Shown one piece after another: positions 1 through 8,155 of a stretch of 61,071 nt of DNA. The translations under genes and the position numbers were made by a program. This stretch comes from Rhodopila globiformis (GTDB lineage Bacteria > Pseudomonadota > Alphaproteobacteria > Acetobacterales > Acetobacteraceae): NCBI RefSeq assembly GCF_002937115.1, contig NZ_NHRY01000223.1, positions 1 through 61,071 on the forward strand. Reading direction: 5' to 3'. The notes beneath the pieces are model-generated. The model was not told the DNA's origin. It searched no databases and saw only the letters and a program-made list of their open reading frames with translations. Numbering within the stretch: the stretch's first letter is position 1; every line of letters begins with the position of its first letter.

Positions 1-453
1 CGCCGGCATGGCCCGGGTGCGGGCCTTGGCGTCGCGCACCGCCTGCCGCGCCTCGGCGGCCGCGGCGGCGGCTTCCTCGGTGCAATGGGCGGTCTTCGCG
101 GCCAGGGCGGCGGCCCGCTCGGCCGTCTCCAGCGCCTGGCGGTTGCGCTCGGCGGCGCGGTCCATGCTGTTGGCGTTGCCGCGCAGGCGCAGCGCCAGGA
201 CGACGGCGATGTCCTCGGCCATCGACTGGCTGAGGGAACACAGCGTGGCCAGGTCGAAGGCGATGACCTTCGCCGCGGCGATCAGGCTGCGGTGGCTGGC
301 GACGCTGTAGGCGGCCAGCGTCTCGATCGCCGCGGCCCGGGCCAGGGCGAGGTCGCCGGCCCAGAGGAACATCGGGGCGAGGAAGGCGATGACGACGGTC
401 GTCAGGGGATCGGCAGGCGGATCGGCGCTGGTTGGGGCGGCGGTGTCGGACAT
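1..453 (-). CDS. Hypothetical Ala-rich protein behind a LexA box (3' end outside window)
   Basis: The frame is open from an ATG at 453 to the window edge, giving 151 codons with no stop. Residues 17-31 are hydrophobic (LTTVVIAFLAPMFLW), so a membrane segment near the N-terminus is likely. From about residue 90 the protein is a long Ala/Glu/Arg-rich helix of coiled-coil type (for example ERAAALAAKTAHCTEEAAAA). A GGAG ribosome site lies 8 bases before the ATG. The upstream region carries a LexA box at 499-513, so the gene is predicted to be DNA-damage inducible. I do not recognise the family. By analogy only, short SOS-induced membrane proteins of alphaproteobacteria act as division inhibitors. 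The reading frame is well supported by codon pattern, RBS and promoter; the function is unknown. Confidence 0.7.
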   Translation of the reverse strand, partial: MSDTAAPTSADPPADPLTTVVIAFLAPMFLWAGDLALARAAAIETLAAYSVASHRSLIAAAKVIAFDLATLCSLSQSMAEDIAVVLALRLRGNANSMDRAAERNRQALETAERAAALAAKTAHCTEEAAAAAAEARQAVRDAKARTRAMPA

Positions 454-480
454 GCCGTGGGCTCCGGATACGGGTGCCGC

Positions 481-513
481 CTTCTACCTTAGGTTGTGGA
501 ACATGTCAAGAAC
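481..513 (-). promoter_or_regulatory. LexA (SOS) box overlapping a -35 element
   Basis: Read on the minus strand, 513-499 is GTTC-TTGACAT-GTTC, the direct repeat GTTC-N7-GTTC bound by LexA in Alphaproteobacteria. The spacer contains TTGACA (509-504), a perfect -35. Seventeen bases further on is TAGAAG (486-481), a 4/6 match to the -10. The start codon follows at 453. An operator on top of the -35 is the usual layout of SOS genes. Confidence 0.75.
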
Positions 514-539
514 ATATTGTGGATTTGGGCGCCGCGGGT

Positions 540-603
540 TGCTCCGTTCCTCGCCTGCTCCGTTCCTCGCCTGCTCCGTTCCTCGCCTGCTCCGTTCCTC
601 GTC
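540..603. repeat. 16-bp tandem repeat, 4 copies
   Basis: Four consecutive copies of a 16-bp unit (TGCTCCGTTCCTCGCC) lie between the SOS promoter and the 3' end of the transglutaminase-like gene. The unit length is not a multiple of three and no gene spans it. Its GTTC words are 16 bases apart, so it is not a LexA array. Confidence 0.8.
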
Positions 604-625
604 CGCACAACGAGCGCACCCGGCG

Positions 626-1432
626 CTATTGAACTTTGTCCGTAACGACATGAAAGCCCGCGAGCGTGCTCGGCCCAAAGATCGTGGACAGGGCGACGTC
701 GGTGGCGTCGCGCCCGCGCGCCATCAGGATGCGGCCGATGCGCGGCGTGTTGTGGCGCGCGTCGAAGGTGTGCCAGTGGCCGCCCAGGTAGGCCTCGAAC
801 CAGGCGCTGAAATCCATCGGCGCATCCACTGGCGGAATGCCGATGTCGCCGAGATAGCCGGTGCAGTAGCGCGCCGGAATGTTCATGCAGCGGCACAGGG
901 TGATCGCCAGGTGCGCGAAATCGCGGCAGACGCCCCGCCCTTCGGCATGGCCGGCGAAGGCGCTGCGCAGCGGATCGGCATGGTGATAGCCGAACTCGAT
1001 CCGGTTGTGCACGTAATCGCATATCGCCTGTACCCGCGGCCATCCTTCCGGCGTGTGGCTGAACAGCGACCAGGCCAGCGGCGTCAGGCGGTCCGTCTCG
1101 CAGTAGCGGCTGCCCAGCAGATAGACCAGCACATCGTCCGGCAGGTCCTGGATCGCGTGCTGCGGCGCGTCCGGCACCACCAGGTCCGGCGTGCCGGGAT
1201 CGCTGACGAGGAACTCGGTGAACATGCGCGACCGCCCGGCCGGCGCGGTGATGCGATGGCAGATGTTGCCGAAACCGTCGCGGTACGCACTGGCGGCAAC
1301 CGGTGGATCGAAATTGATCTGGTGAGGCCCGATGACATCATGCATGCGCGAAGGATGCACGCTGAGCACCAGCAGCATCGGCGTCGGCTGGGGGCATTCG
1401 TACGCGATGTCGTAGCCGGCACGGATTTGCAA
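626..1432 (-). CDS. Transglutaminase-like family protein (TTG start)
   Basis: This 268-residue protein belongs to the bacterial transglutaminase-like (papain-fold) family, with an N-terminal beta domain followed by the core. The catalytic Cys lies in GRGVCRDFAHLAI near residue 170, and the Asp in WHTFDARHN. The position that usually carries the catalytic His reads MDFSAWFEAYL, with Ser instead of the His seen in the divergent neighbour (PPDFHAVFEAF). I chose the TTG at 1432 because GGAGG lies 7 bases before it and homologues begin with an (M)xIRAGYDIA-type strand. The frame stays open further upstream, but without family-like sequence. It is divergent from a second transglutaminase-like gene at 1663. 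Substrate unknown; a peptidase or cross-linking role is inference from the fold. Confidence 0.85.
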   Translation of the reverse strand: MQIRAGYDIAYECPQPTPMLLVLSVHPSRMHDVIGPHQINFDPPVAASAYRDGFGNICHRITAPAGRSRMFTEFLVSDPGTPDLVVPDAPQHAIQDLPDDVLVYLLGSRYCETDRLTPLAWSLFSHTPEGWPRVQAICDYVHNRIEFGYHHADPLRSAFAGHAEGRGVCRDFAHLAITLCRCMNIPARYCTGYLGDIGIPPVDAPMDFSAWFEAYLGGHWHTFDARHNTPRIGRILMARGRDATDVALSTIFGPSTLAGFHVVTDKVQ

Positions 1433-1662
1433 GGATCGGCCTCCTGGAATGAAAGATCGGAAAGTGGGTAACGCGACGGAACCGCCGCGGTCGGAATCAA
1501 CTGAACGTGACGGCGCGCCGACCGCTGCAACCTTTGCCGCGATGCCATGGAAATGCGGCAACTTCCCGACACGATCGCGCGAGACTCGCATCAGCCCTTC
1601 ATTGGCACGCGACTTGCTGTGAGCCACACGGCCGCCAACCATGAAACACAGGTGCCGTGACA

Positions 1663-2505
1663 ATGGAATTTTCCGTAAGCGCCAAGCTCGGCTATCGCGT
1701 GCAGCAGCCCGTGCCGTTCGTTTTCAATGTGCAGGCACGCCGTTTCGCCGGCCAGGAAATCGTTTCGGAGGCATTGCACATCGATCCACCCCTGCCGCTG
1801 CAGGACTGGACCATGCCCGAAAGCGGCAACCGCTATGTCCGGGTAACCGCACCGCCGGGCGGCCTGCAGGTTTCCTACCAGGCCCGCGTGCGCCTGGACC
1901 ATCCCACCGAGGACCCCGGCGCCGTGCATGAAGTCCCGGCGGGCGAACTGCCCTTGAGCGTCCTGACCCACCTCTACCCCAGCCGCTACTGCCAGGCCGA
2001 TCGGCTGCAACGCTTCGCGCACCGGACGTTCGATGCGGCGCCGCCGGGATATCAGCGCGTCGCCACGATCTGCAACTGGATCCACGACAACGTCGACTAC
2101 GTCAGCGGCGCGTCGGACGAACTGACCTCGGCCTACGACACGATCGTGCAGCGGGCAGGCGTCTGCCGCGATTTCGCGCATCTCGGCATCGCCCTGTGCC
2201 GCGCGCTGGGCATTCCGGCGCGCTACGTCAGCGCCTATGCCTGGCGGCTGGAACCGCCCGACTTCCACGCCGTTTTCGAGGCTTTCCTGCGTGGTCCGTC
2301 GGGACCGGGCTGGTACGTGTTCGATCCGACGCGGATGGCGGCGCCAGAAGGTATCGTTCGTATCGGTATCGGCCGCGACGCCGCCGAGGTGGCGTTCTGC
2401 ACCCAGTTCGGCGCGATGGAATTCGACAAGCCCGAGGTCAGCATCACCGGACCGGACGGCGCCGCTTCCGCCACCACGCGGGCGGTGCGCGTCCAGGACG
2501 CATAA
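1663..2505 (+). CDS. Transglutaminase-like family protein
   Basis: This 280-residue protein has the same two-part architecture as the divergent gene ending at 626. The catalytic Cys is in RAGVCRDFAHLGIALC (about residue 168), the His in PPDFHAVFEAF and the Asp in WYVFDPTRM, so the Cys-His-Asp triad appears complete. The ATG at 1663 is preceded by AGGTG 8 bases upstream; a GTG at 1657 is an alternative adding two residues. It is followed 13 bases later by the repeat-containing gene at 2519, which has its own strong AGGAGG site, so the two probably form an operon. Paired transglutaminase-like genes are common in alphaproteobacteria, but their substrates are not established. Confidence 0.88.
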   Translation: MEFSVSAKLGYRVQQPVPFVFNVQARRFAGQEIVSEALHIDPPLPLQDWTMPESGNRYVRVTAPPGGLQVSYQARVRLDHPTEDPGAVHEVPAGELPLSVLTHLYPSRYCQADRLQRFAHRTFDAAPPGYQRVATICNWIHDNVDYVSGASDELTSAYDTIVQRAGVCRDFAHLGIALCRALGIPARYVSAYAWRLEPPDFHAVFEAFLRGPSGPGWYVFDPTRMAAPEGIVRIGIGRDAAEVAFCTQFGAMEFDKPEVSITGPDGAASATTRAVRVQDA

Positions 2506-2518
2506 CAGGAGGAACAGC

Positions 2519-3094
2519 ATGCCCGACAACATCGACACCATCGCCGCGCGCCACGGCTTCAGCCCCGCCGCCGCCCGCGTGGTGGCGGATGCGCTGCGGC
2601 ACGGCGGCGGCCGCATGGCACAGTTCAACCACCCGGAACTCGGCGGCATGGGCCAGTGGTCGCAAGGCGGCATGATCATGATCGGCGACATGGCCAACAA
2701 CGACCTGAAGGCGCGGGTCGATGCGCTGTGCAAGGACCTCGCCGGCGCCACCGGGCCGGTGCCCGCGGCGGCCGAGCAGCAGCCGGGCCAGACCAGCCAC
2801 CAGGGCAGCCACCAGGGCAGCCACCAGGGCAGCCACCAGGGCAGCCACCAGGGCAACCACTGGTGGCCGCAGGATCTCGGCTCGCCGTCGTCGAGCGGCG
2901 CGCAGAACGACATGCGCTACGCCTGCTTCCCCGACAAGCGGCGGCTGGCGGTGATGCAGGGCGGCACGGTGTGCGTCTATGACACCGGCGAGCACCGGAT
3001 CACCGGCTTCTCGCAGCAGCAGGGCGGCAGCCAGGCGCTGCGCTTCACCAGCCAGGACGGCACGGTGCGGCTGGAGGACCTGAAGCCGGTGTGA
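2519..3094 (+). CDS. Conserved hypothetical protein with SHQG tandem repeats
   Basis: This 191-residue soluble protein starts at an ATG with AGGAGG just upstream (2507-2512). The N-terminal 75 residues (HGFSPAAARVVADALRHGGG, then QFNHPELGGMGQW and GDMANNDLKARVDALC) form a compact domain. The C-terminal 70 residues look like a small beta domain (RYACFPDKRRLAVMQGGTVCVYDTGEHRI). Between them lies a linker with five SHQG units encoded by 12-bp repeats. No signal peptide or membrane segment is seen. The position directly after a transglutaminase-like gene suggests a shared process; the Gln- and His-rich linker could be a substrate, which is inference. I do not recognise a named family. Confidence 0.8.
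   Translation: MPDNIDTIAARHGFSPAAARVVADALRHGGGRMAQFNHPELGGMGQWSQGGMIMIGDMANNDLKARVDALCKDLAGATGPVPAAAEQQPGQTSHQGSHQGSHQGSHQGSHQGNHWWPQDLGSPSSSGAQNDMRYACFPDKRRLAVMQGGTVCVYDTGEHRITGFSQQQGGSQALRFTSQDGTVRLEDLKPV
2795..2854 (+). repeat. 12-bp in-frame tandem repeat encoding SHQG x5
   Basis: Five perfect copies of AGCCACCAGGGC, followed by a degenerate sixth (AACCAC), lie inside the gene at 2519. The unit length is a multiple of three, so copy-number change would lengthen or shorten the linker without a frameshift. Confidence 0.9.
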
Positions 3095-3130
3095 CGCCGC
3101 CCGGCCATGAGAGGCGGCGGGCTACCCAGC

Positions 3131-3142
3131 GGTAGTACTACC
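3131..3142. promoter_or_regulatory. Perfect palindrome GGTAGTACTACC, candidate operator
   Basis: A perfect 12-bp palindrome sits 31 bases before the ATG of the MFS transporter, in the 79-base gap after the preceding gene. Its position suits a repressor operator or an RNA hairpin in the leader. No regulator gene is adjacent. Confidence 0.45.
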
Positions 3143-3173
3143 GTTCTACAGTGGGCTCTGTCCCAGAGAACAT

Positions 3174-4463
3174 ATGCGCCCCATGGTCCCCGCCCGCCTT
3201 GCCCGAGTCTTCGCCGGATCCGTGCATTACGCATGGATAACCCTGGCGGTGGTGTTCTGCGCCATGCTGGCGGGCGTCGGCGTGCGTGCCGCGCCGGGGG
3301 TGATGATCGTGCCGCTGCAGGCCGCCTTCGGCTGGGACGTCTCCACCATCTCGGCCGCGGTGTCGGTCAACATCGTCCTGATGGGCGCGACCGGCCCGTT
3401 CATCACCGGGCTGGTCCAGGTCATCGGCATCCGGCGCACCATGCTGGGCTGCCTGCTGATCCTGATGGCCGGCACCGGCCTGTCCACCGTCATGACCGCC
3501 CCCTGGCAACTGTTCCTCACCTGGGGCGTGATGGTCGGCATCGGCTCCGGCGCGGGCGCGGTCGGCATTGCCGGCGCCATCGCCAACCGCTGGTTCACCG
3601 AGCGGGCGGGGCTGGCGATGGGCATCCTGACCGCGGCCAACGCCGCCGGACAACTGATCTTCCTGCCGCTGCTGGCGCTGGCGGCGCAGTATTACGGCTG
3701 GCAGGGCGTTGCGGTCGCCGTCACGCTGGGCGTCGCCGCCGTGATCCCGCCGCTGATGCTGCTGATGCCGGAATCCCCCGCCAGCATCGGCCTGCCGGCC
3801 TATGGCGGCACACGGGTGACGCCGATCGCCGCGTTCGCCGGCGGCAATCCGTTCGCGGTGGCGTTCGGGGCGCTGGCCCGGGCCTCGCGGTCGATGGATT
3901 TCTGGCTGCTGTGCCTGACCTTCGGCATCTGCGGCCTGTCCACCAACGGCCTGATCAACACCCACCTGATCGCCTACTGCGCCGACTACGGCATCTCCGC
4001 GGTCAACGGCGCCTCGCTGCTTGCCGTCATCGGCGTGTTCAGCCTGATCGGGTCCACCGCCTCCGGCTGGCTGTGCGACCGCGTCAATCCGCGGGTGCTG
4101 CTGTTCTGGTACTACGGCCTGCGCGGGCTGTCGCTGGTGCTGATCCCGTTCAGCCGGTTCGATCCGCTCAGCCTGGGGGCGTTTTCGGTGTTCTACGGCC
4201 TGGACTGGGTGGCGACCGGGCCGGCGACCTTCGCCCTGACCAACCAGGCGTTCGGCCGCCGCGATGCCCCCGTGATCGTCGCCTGGATCTTCGCCGCGCA
4301 CCAGATCGGCGGCGCCGTGGCGGCCTTCGGCGCCGGCGCGGTGCGCAGCCTGGCGGGCAGCTACCTGATGGCGTTCGTCGCCAGCGGCCTGGCCTGCCTG
4401 ATGGCGTCGCTGCTGGTGCTGCGCGTCTCGCCAGGCGGCGCCGAGGCGGCCGCGGCGGAGTAA
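3174..4463 (+). CDS. MFS transporter
   Basis: This 429-residue integral membrane protein has the hydrophobic pattern of a 12-helix major facilitator. Helix 1 starts at HYAWITLAVVFCAML. The inter-helix motif after helix 2 and the long central loop (MPESPASIGLPAYGG, about residues 200-235) resemble the monocarboxylate/oxalate-formate type of facilitator. ATG codons at 3174 and 3183 are both possible starts. The gene stands alone with a palindromic candidate operator upstream. Substrate cannot be read from the sequence; an organic acid is the best guess from the subfamily. Confidence 0.88.
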   Translation: MRPMVPARLARVFAGSVHYAWITLAVVFCAMLAGVGVRAAPGVMIVPLQAAFGWDVSTISAAVSVNIVLMGATGPFITGLVQVIGIRRTMLGCLLILMAGTGLSTVMTAPWQLFLTWGVMVGIGSGAGAVGIAGAIANRWFTERAGLAMGILTAANAAGQLIFLPLLALAAQYYGWQGVAVAVTLGVAAVIPPLMLLMPESPASIGLPAYGGTRVTPIAAFAGGNPFAVAFGALARASRSMDFWLLCLTFGICGLSTNGLINTHLIAYCADYGISAVNGASLLAVIGVFSLIGSTASGWLCDRVNPRVLLFWYYGLRGLSLVLIPFSRFDPLSLGAFSVFYGLDWVATGPATFALTNQAFGRRDAPVIVAWIFAAHQIGGAVAAFGAGAVRSLAGSYLMAFVASGLACLMASLLVLRVSPGGAEAAAAE

Positions 4464-4599
4464 CGGCCCGCCGCAAGGCAACCCCGATCAATCACATTTG
4501 CTCTATCCCCACTTTTGTGCCCAAATTTCGCGGCAAGGTGCCGGGGCTTTGACTTATTTGCTCCATGATTCGAGCCTGTCCGCCTCCCGCTGGTCGACG

Positions 4600-5460
4600 A
4601 TGAACAGCGGGACGATCCGTATTGGCGTCTCCGGCTGGACGTACGAGCCGTGGCGCGGCGTGTTCTATCCGCGCGACCTGAAGCGGGAGCAGGAGCTGGG
4701 ATACGCTGCCAGCCAGTTCCGTTGCCTGGAGATCAACGCCACGTTTTACGGTCTGCAGCGGCCGGAGATGTTCGGCTACTGGGCGGACCAGGTGCCGGCC
4801 GGCTTCGTGTTCCCGGTGCGGGGGCCGCGCCTGATCACCCATGAGCAGCGGCTGCGCGACCCGCTGGTGCCACTGGCCAACTTCATAGCCTCCGGGGTGC
4901 TGCGGCTGGACGTGCACCTCGGGCCGATCGTGTGGCAGTTGCCGCCGAATTTCCGCTTCCAGCGCGACCGGATCGAGCCGTTCCTGGCGCTGCTGCCGCA
5001 CGACGCGGCGGCGGCGGCGGCGCTGGCCCGGCGGCACGACGGCAGCCTGCCCGCCCCGCCCTGGCTGGAGTCCGGGCCGGCGCGCGCCATCCGCCACGTC
5101 TTCGACGTCCGGCACGAGAGCTTCCGCTGCGCCGCATTCGTCGACCTGCTGCGCGCCCATGACGTCGGCCTGGTCTGCTCGGACGCGGCCGCCTGGCCGC
5201 GGCTGATGGACGTCACCGCCGACTTCGTCTATTGCCGCCTGCACGGCACGGCGCCCGGCTGCGGCTACGATGCCGCCGCGCTGGACGCCTGGGCGGGCCG
5301 GATCAGGGCCTGGGCCGAGGGCGAGGAACCCGCCGACGCCGAGCGCTGCGGCGACAAGGCCCGGGTCCGCCGGCGCGACGTGTTCGTCGTTTTCGACAAC
5401 GAGAGGAAGGTGCGTGCCCCGGCCAGCGCGGCGGAGTTGCTGCGCCGCCTGCGGACGTGA
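4600..5460 (+). CDS. DUF72 domain-containing protein
   Basis: This 286-residue protein matches the DUF72 (YecE-like) TIM-barrel family. It has the N-terminal IRIGVSGWTYEPWRGVFYP, the strand CLEINATFYGLQ, the GFVFPVRGPRLITHEQRL segment and the C-terminal VFVVFDNERKVRAPASA in place of the usual FNN motif. The ATG at 4600 is chosen because the DUF72 signature starts 6 residues after it; the open frame extends back to 4498 with sequence unlike the family. A Nudix gene follows 53 bases later in the same direction. The molecular function of DUF72 is not established. Confidence 0.85.
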   Translation: MNSGTIRIGVSGWTYEPWRGVFYPRDLKREQELGYAASQFRCLEINATFYGLQRPEMFGYWADQVPAGFVFPVRGPRLITHEQRLRDPLVPLANFIASGVLRLDVHLGPIVWQLPPNFRFQRDRIEPFLALLPHDAAAAAALARRHDGSLPAPPWLESGPARAIRHVFDVRHESFRCAAFVDLLRAHDVGLVCSDAAAWPRLMDVTADFVYCRLHGTAPGCGYDAAALDAWAGRIRAWAEGEEPADAERCGDKARVRRRDVFVVFDNERKVRAPASAAELLRRLRT

Positions 5461-5513
5461 CCGACTCGGCCGTCTCGGTTAAACCATTCCCCCAACACGC
5501 GACAGGACGAACC

Positions 5514-6317
5514 ATGAGCTTGGAAGCAACCGCCCGCCCGGCCGCCACGATCCTGCTGCTGCGGGACGGGTCCGACGGGATCGAGGTCTTCATGGTGGTG
5601 CGCCACCACGCCATCGACTTTGCCGCCGGTGCCCTGGTGTTCCCGGGCGGCCGGGTTGAGGAGGCGGACTTCGCGCTGGCCGCCCAGCCGGTGGACCATC
5701 CCGTTCCCGGCCGCCCGGACACCGATGGGATGGCGTTCCGCATCGCCGCCATCCGCGAGACCTTCGAGGAATGCGGCGTGCTGCTGGCGCGGCCGCGCGG
5801 GTCCAGCGGCCTGGTCGATGCCGCGGCGCTGCAGCGGCTGGATGCGCAGTACCGCGCCGCGCTGAACGCCGGCTCCATCGGCTTCGACACGGTGCTGGAG
5901 GCCGAGGACCTGATGCCGGCGCCCGACCTGCTGGTGCATTTCGCGCACTGGATCACGCCGGTGAACCAGCCGAAGCGCTACGACACGCACTTCTTCCTGG
6001 CCGAGGCGCCACCCGAGCACCTGGCCGTGCACGACGGCACCGAGGCGGTTGAGTCGATCTGGATCACGCCGCGGCAGGCACTCGCGGACACCGAGGCCGG
6101 CCGCTTCAAGCTGGTGTTCGCAACCGCGAAGAATCTGGAGAAGCTTGGCCGCTCCGGCACGGTGCAGGAAGCGATGGACGCGGCGCGCGCGGCGCGGGTG
6201 GTGACGGTGCAGCCGAAGGGAACGAAACTGGAAGGCAACAAGCGCCTGCTGCGCATCCCGCCCGAGGCGGATTACGGCGGCAGCGAGTTCATCGTCGACG
6301 TGCTGCCGGCGTCCTGA
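5514..6317 (+). CDS. Nudix hydrolase
   Basis: This 267-residue protein has a Nudix fold. The Nudix box is split: the leading FPGGRVEEADF (about residue 42) is separated by an insertion of about 25 residues from the catalytic helix IRETFEECGVLLA (residues 78-90). This extended arrangement is typical of the NUDT19/coenzyme A diphosphatase-like branch. Such enzymes cleave nucleoside diphosphates linked to another moiety using Mg2+. The C-terminal part ends in a basic segment and a short beta tail. It is probably co-transcribed with the DUF72 gene. The exact substrate is not predictable. Confidence 0.85.
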   Translation: MSLEATARPAATILLLRDGSDGIEVFMVVRHHAIDFAAGALVFPGGRVEEADFALAAQPVDHPVPGRPDTDGMAFRIAAIRETFEECGVLLARPRGSSGLVDAAALQRLDAQYRAALNAGSIGFDTVLEAEDLMPAPDLLVHFAHWITPVNQPKRYDTHFFLAEAPPEHLAVHDGTEAVESIWITPRQALADTEAGRFKLVFATAKNLEKLGRSGTVQEAMDAARAARVVTVQPKGTKLEGNKRLLRIPPEADYGGSEFIVDVLPAS

Positions 6318-6536
6318 CGGCGCCGCCGTGATCGGGCACGCGCCGCCGGCGCGTGGTTCGCGAGCGATTGCATTGGCTTGAGGTGGCACCGCGAGGTCCG
6401 GTCAGGCTGATATTGCCTGCGGTACATGCCGCGACGCCGCGCAGCGCCCGTGCCTGCACGGCGACGTCGGTCGGTGTTTTTCTTGATGGAGACTTGCCAG
6501 CCGCGCCAACGCAGATGGAAGACGCGATCTCCTTCG

Positions 6537-6725
6537 TCAGGCCACCAGTTTCACTGGCGTGCGCGCTTCGAAGGCTTCGGCGAAGCGGGTGCAGACCTCC
6601 CGCTCATCGGTCTCATCGACCTCATCAATTCGCAGAAACAACTTATCGGTCAGACGTTCATAGAGACCCTCCCCGTTACGTGAGTAGAACCGTGTACCGG
6701 CGACGGGTTGCCAAACATCACTCAT
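6537..6725 (-). CDS. Small conserved-looking hypothetical protein, 62 aa
   Basis: A 62-residue soluble protein starts at an ATG with a strong GGAGGG site 6 bases upstream. The sequence is acidic in the middle (LRIDEVDETDEREVCTRF) and ends in an Ala/Glu helix and PVKLVA. The RBS spacing and balanced composition favour a real gene; a longer version of the same frame to 6809 is low-complexity and lacks an RBS. No family recognised, and it is convergent with the Nudix gene. Confidence 0.6.
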   Translation of the reverse strand: MSDVWQPVAGTRFYSRNGEGLYERLTDKLFLRIDEVDETDEREVCTRFAEAFEARTPVKLVA

Positions 6726-7814
6726 CGTCTTCCCTCCTGGCCCTGCGTCTTTACCATCTTGGCGTTGCGCGACGCCTGGACGCCGAAGCCTTCTGCCAAA
6801 ACGGGCCATTTGTCAATATCCACTGTGGCAGGCGGGAAACAATCCTGCCATGCTTTTCAAGCGCGAATACAAAATTGGTCAAATATTCGTGAATAGTCAT
6901 CTATGCTGCGCCGCAGCATGAAAAACCGGCAGTCATTGCCTATCAATACCGTACAATATTCAACATTACTGTTTATTGCCACAGCAAAACGCGCGACGTT
7001 GACTGCAAAGCAGCCGGCGGCGCTGCCGGCGGGCGGGCGCAACCACCGGAAAGCGCCGGACAGCAGGCATTTTTCGCCTCGTGGGCCAGCATACGCTGCG
7101 ATGCAGGAAAATGACGCTCGTCCGGTCGTACGTATGGACAGCCGGCGGGATGCGCGGCGGTTTGCCGGAACGCACCCGGGCTGAAGCGGCAGCAACGGGC
7201 AGCGCCGTGCCTCGCCGGCGCCATCTCCTGCGCGCGGCCCCGGTTGGCGGTGCACTGCCGGCGGCGGCGCAGGCGGGCGCCGCGCCGCCGGCGAACGATG
7301 GCCACACGGTGATGGACGCGCGGAAGGACCTGGCCGCGGCCGATCGGCCGGGTCCGGACACGGTCAGCGTCATCAATGTCGGGGCCGATCGGCGGCGATG
7401 GCAAGGAGGACAGGGCACCAACGGGGCAGGGCGAAGGCGATCCGCCGCACGCACCGTCGCCCTGATACGCATATGAGGCATGGCCCGCGGTTCGAGCCGT
7501 GCGGCAATCGGCCCCGAGGCCTACCCGGCAGTCGGGCGGCGTAGCCCCATGCGTATCAGGATAGGGCGTCCGGCGGAGCAAGGTCTTCTCCCTCACTGTC
7601 ATGGCCGGGCGTGTCCCTACCGCATGCACACATCCTGGAAACAACCGCAAAACCAGGCGCTGGCCCGGTGCCCGCCAACGTTGCCGCTCGGTCCCGGCGG
7701 CGCGTTTGGCTGGCAAGCGACCGGCTGAGAGTGCGCAGGGCCGCGACGCTATGGCGTGCGTGGCTCGCACATCCGGTGTGGGGCATCCTGCCCATCGGGA
7801 TGGGACGGGGGTGT

Positions 7815-8030
7815 GTTTGCCACCGCAATCAAGCGGACACGGAGTTCCACGGTGTTTGCACGGCGTTTCACGGAGGACGTGGATATTGCGCTTCGCGCGA
7901 AGCGCCTGAAATCATCGAACGCTGCCACAGGGGCGACCATGTTGGGGGCACCCCGGACGACTCCGTGAAACTCCGTGCCAACCCCGTGGAACCCCGTGTT
8001 CGCTTGATTGTTGTCGGTGAAACCGGCACA
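7815..8030. repeat. Large inverted-repeat element
   Basis: The arm 7827-7876 (starting CAATCAAGCGGACACGG) is complementary to 7964-8013 (ending GTTCGCTTGATTG) over about 50 bases with a handful of mismatches. The match weakens further outwards. The centre contains GCGCTTCGCGCGAAGCGC, also seen in similar elements near 33840 and 51970. No coding capacity; probably a non-autonomous mobile or structural repeat. Confidence 0.65.
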
Positions 8031-8084
8031 GGCCGTGACAGGATGAGCCACGGTTGCAGCGGACCGTTTCCGAAGTCTGTGCAT

Positions 8085-8155
8085 CCCGCAGGGCGTGTCC
8101 CGGCCATCCACCCTCCGCCGACGCAACGCAGATGGCCGGGACACGCCCGGCCATG
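8085..8155. repeat. REP palindrome pair
   Basis: Two inverted copies of the REP sequence face each other (GTGTCCCGGCCATC, then GATGGCCGGGACACGCC), ending in CCGGCCATGAC. Just upstream (8057-8090) is a motif GCGGACCGTTTCC...TGTGCATCCCG, which recurs beside REPs at 12727-12770 and 41415-41462. Confidence 0.7.

Noticed and set aside
547-600. Additional LexA boxes in the tandem repeat
   Set aside because: GTTC words recur every 16 bases, not with the 11-base periodicity (4+7) required for the operator.
7081-7476. Plus-strand frame with a Tat-like start (RRRHLLRAAPVGGALPAAA)
   Set aside because: The rest is Arg/Gly-rich with no domain, no ribosome site, and it lies in a repeat region; resemblance to a signal is probably chance.
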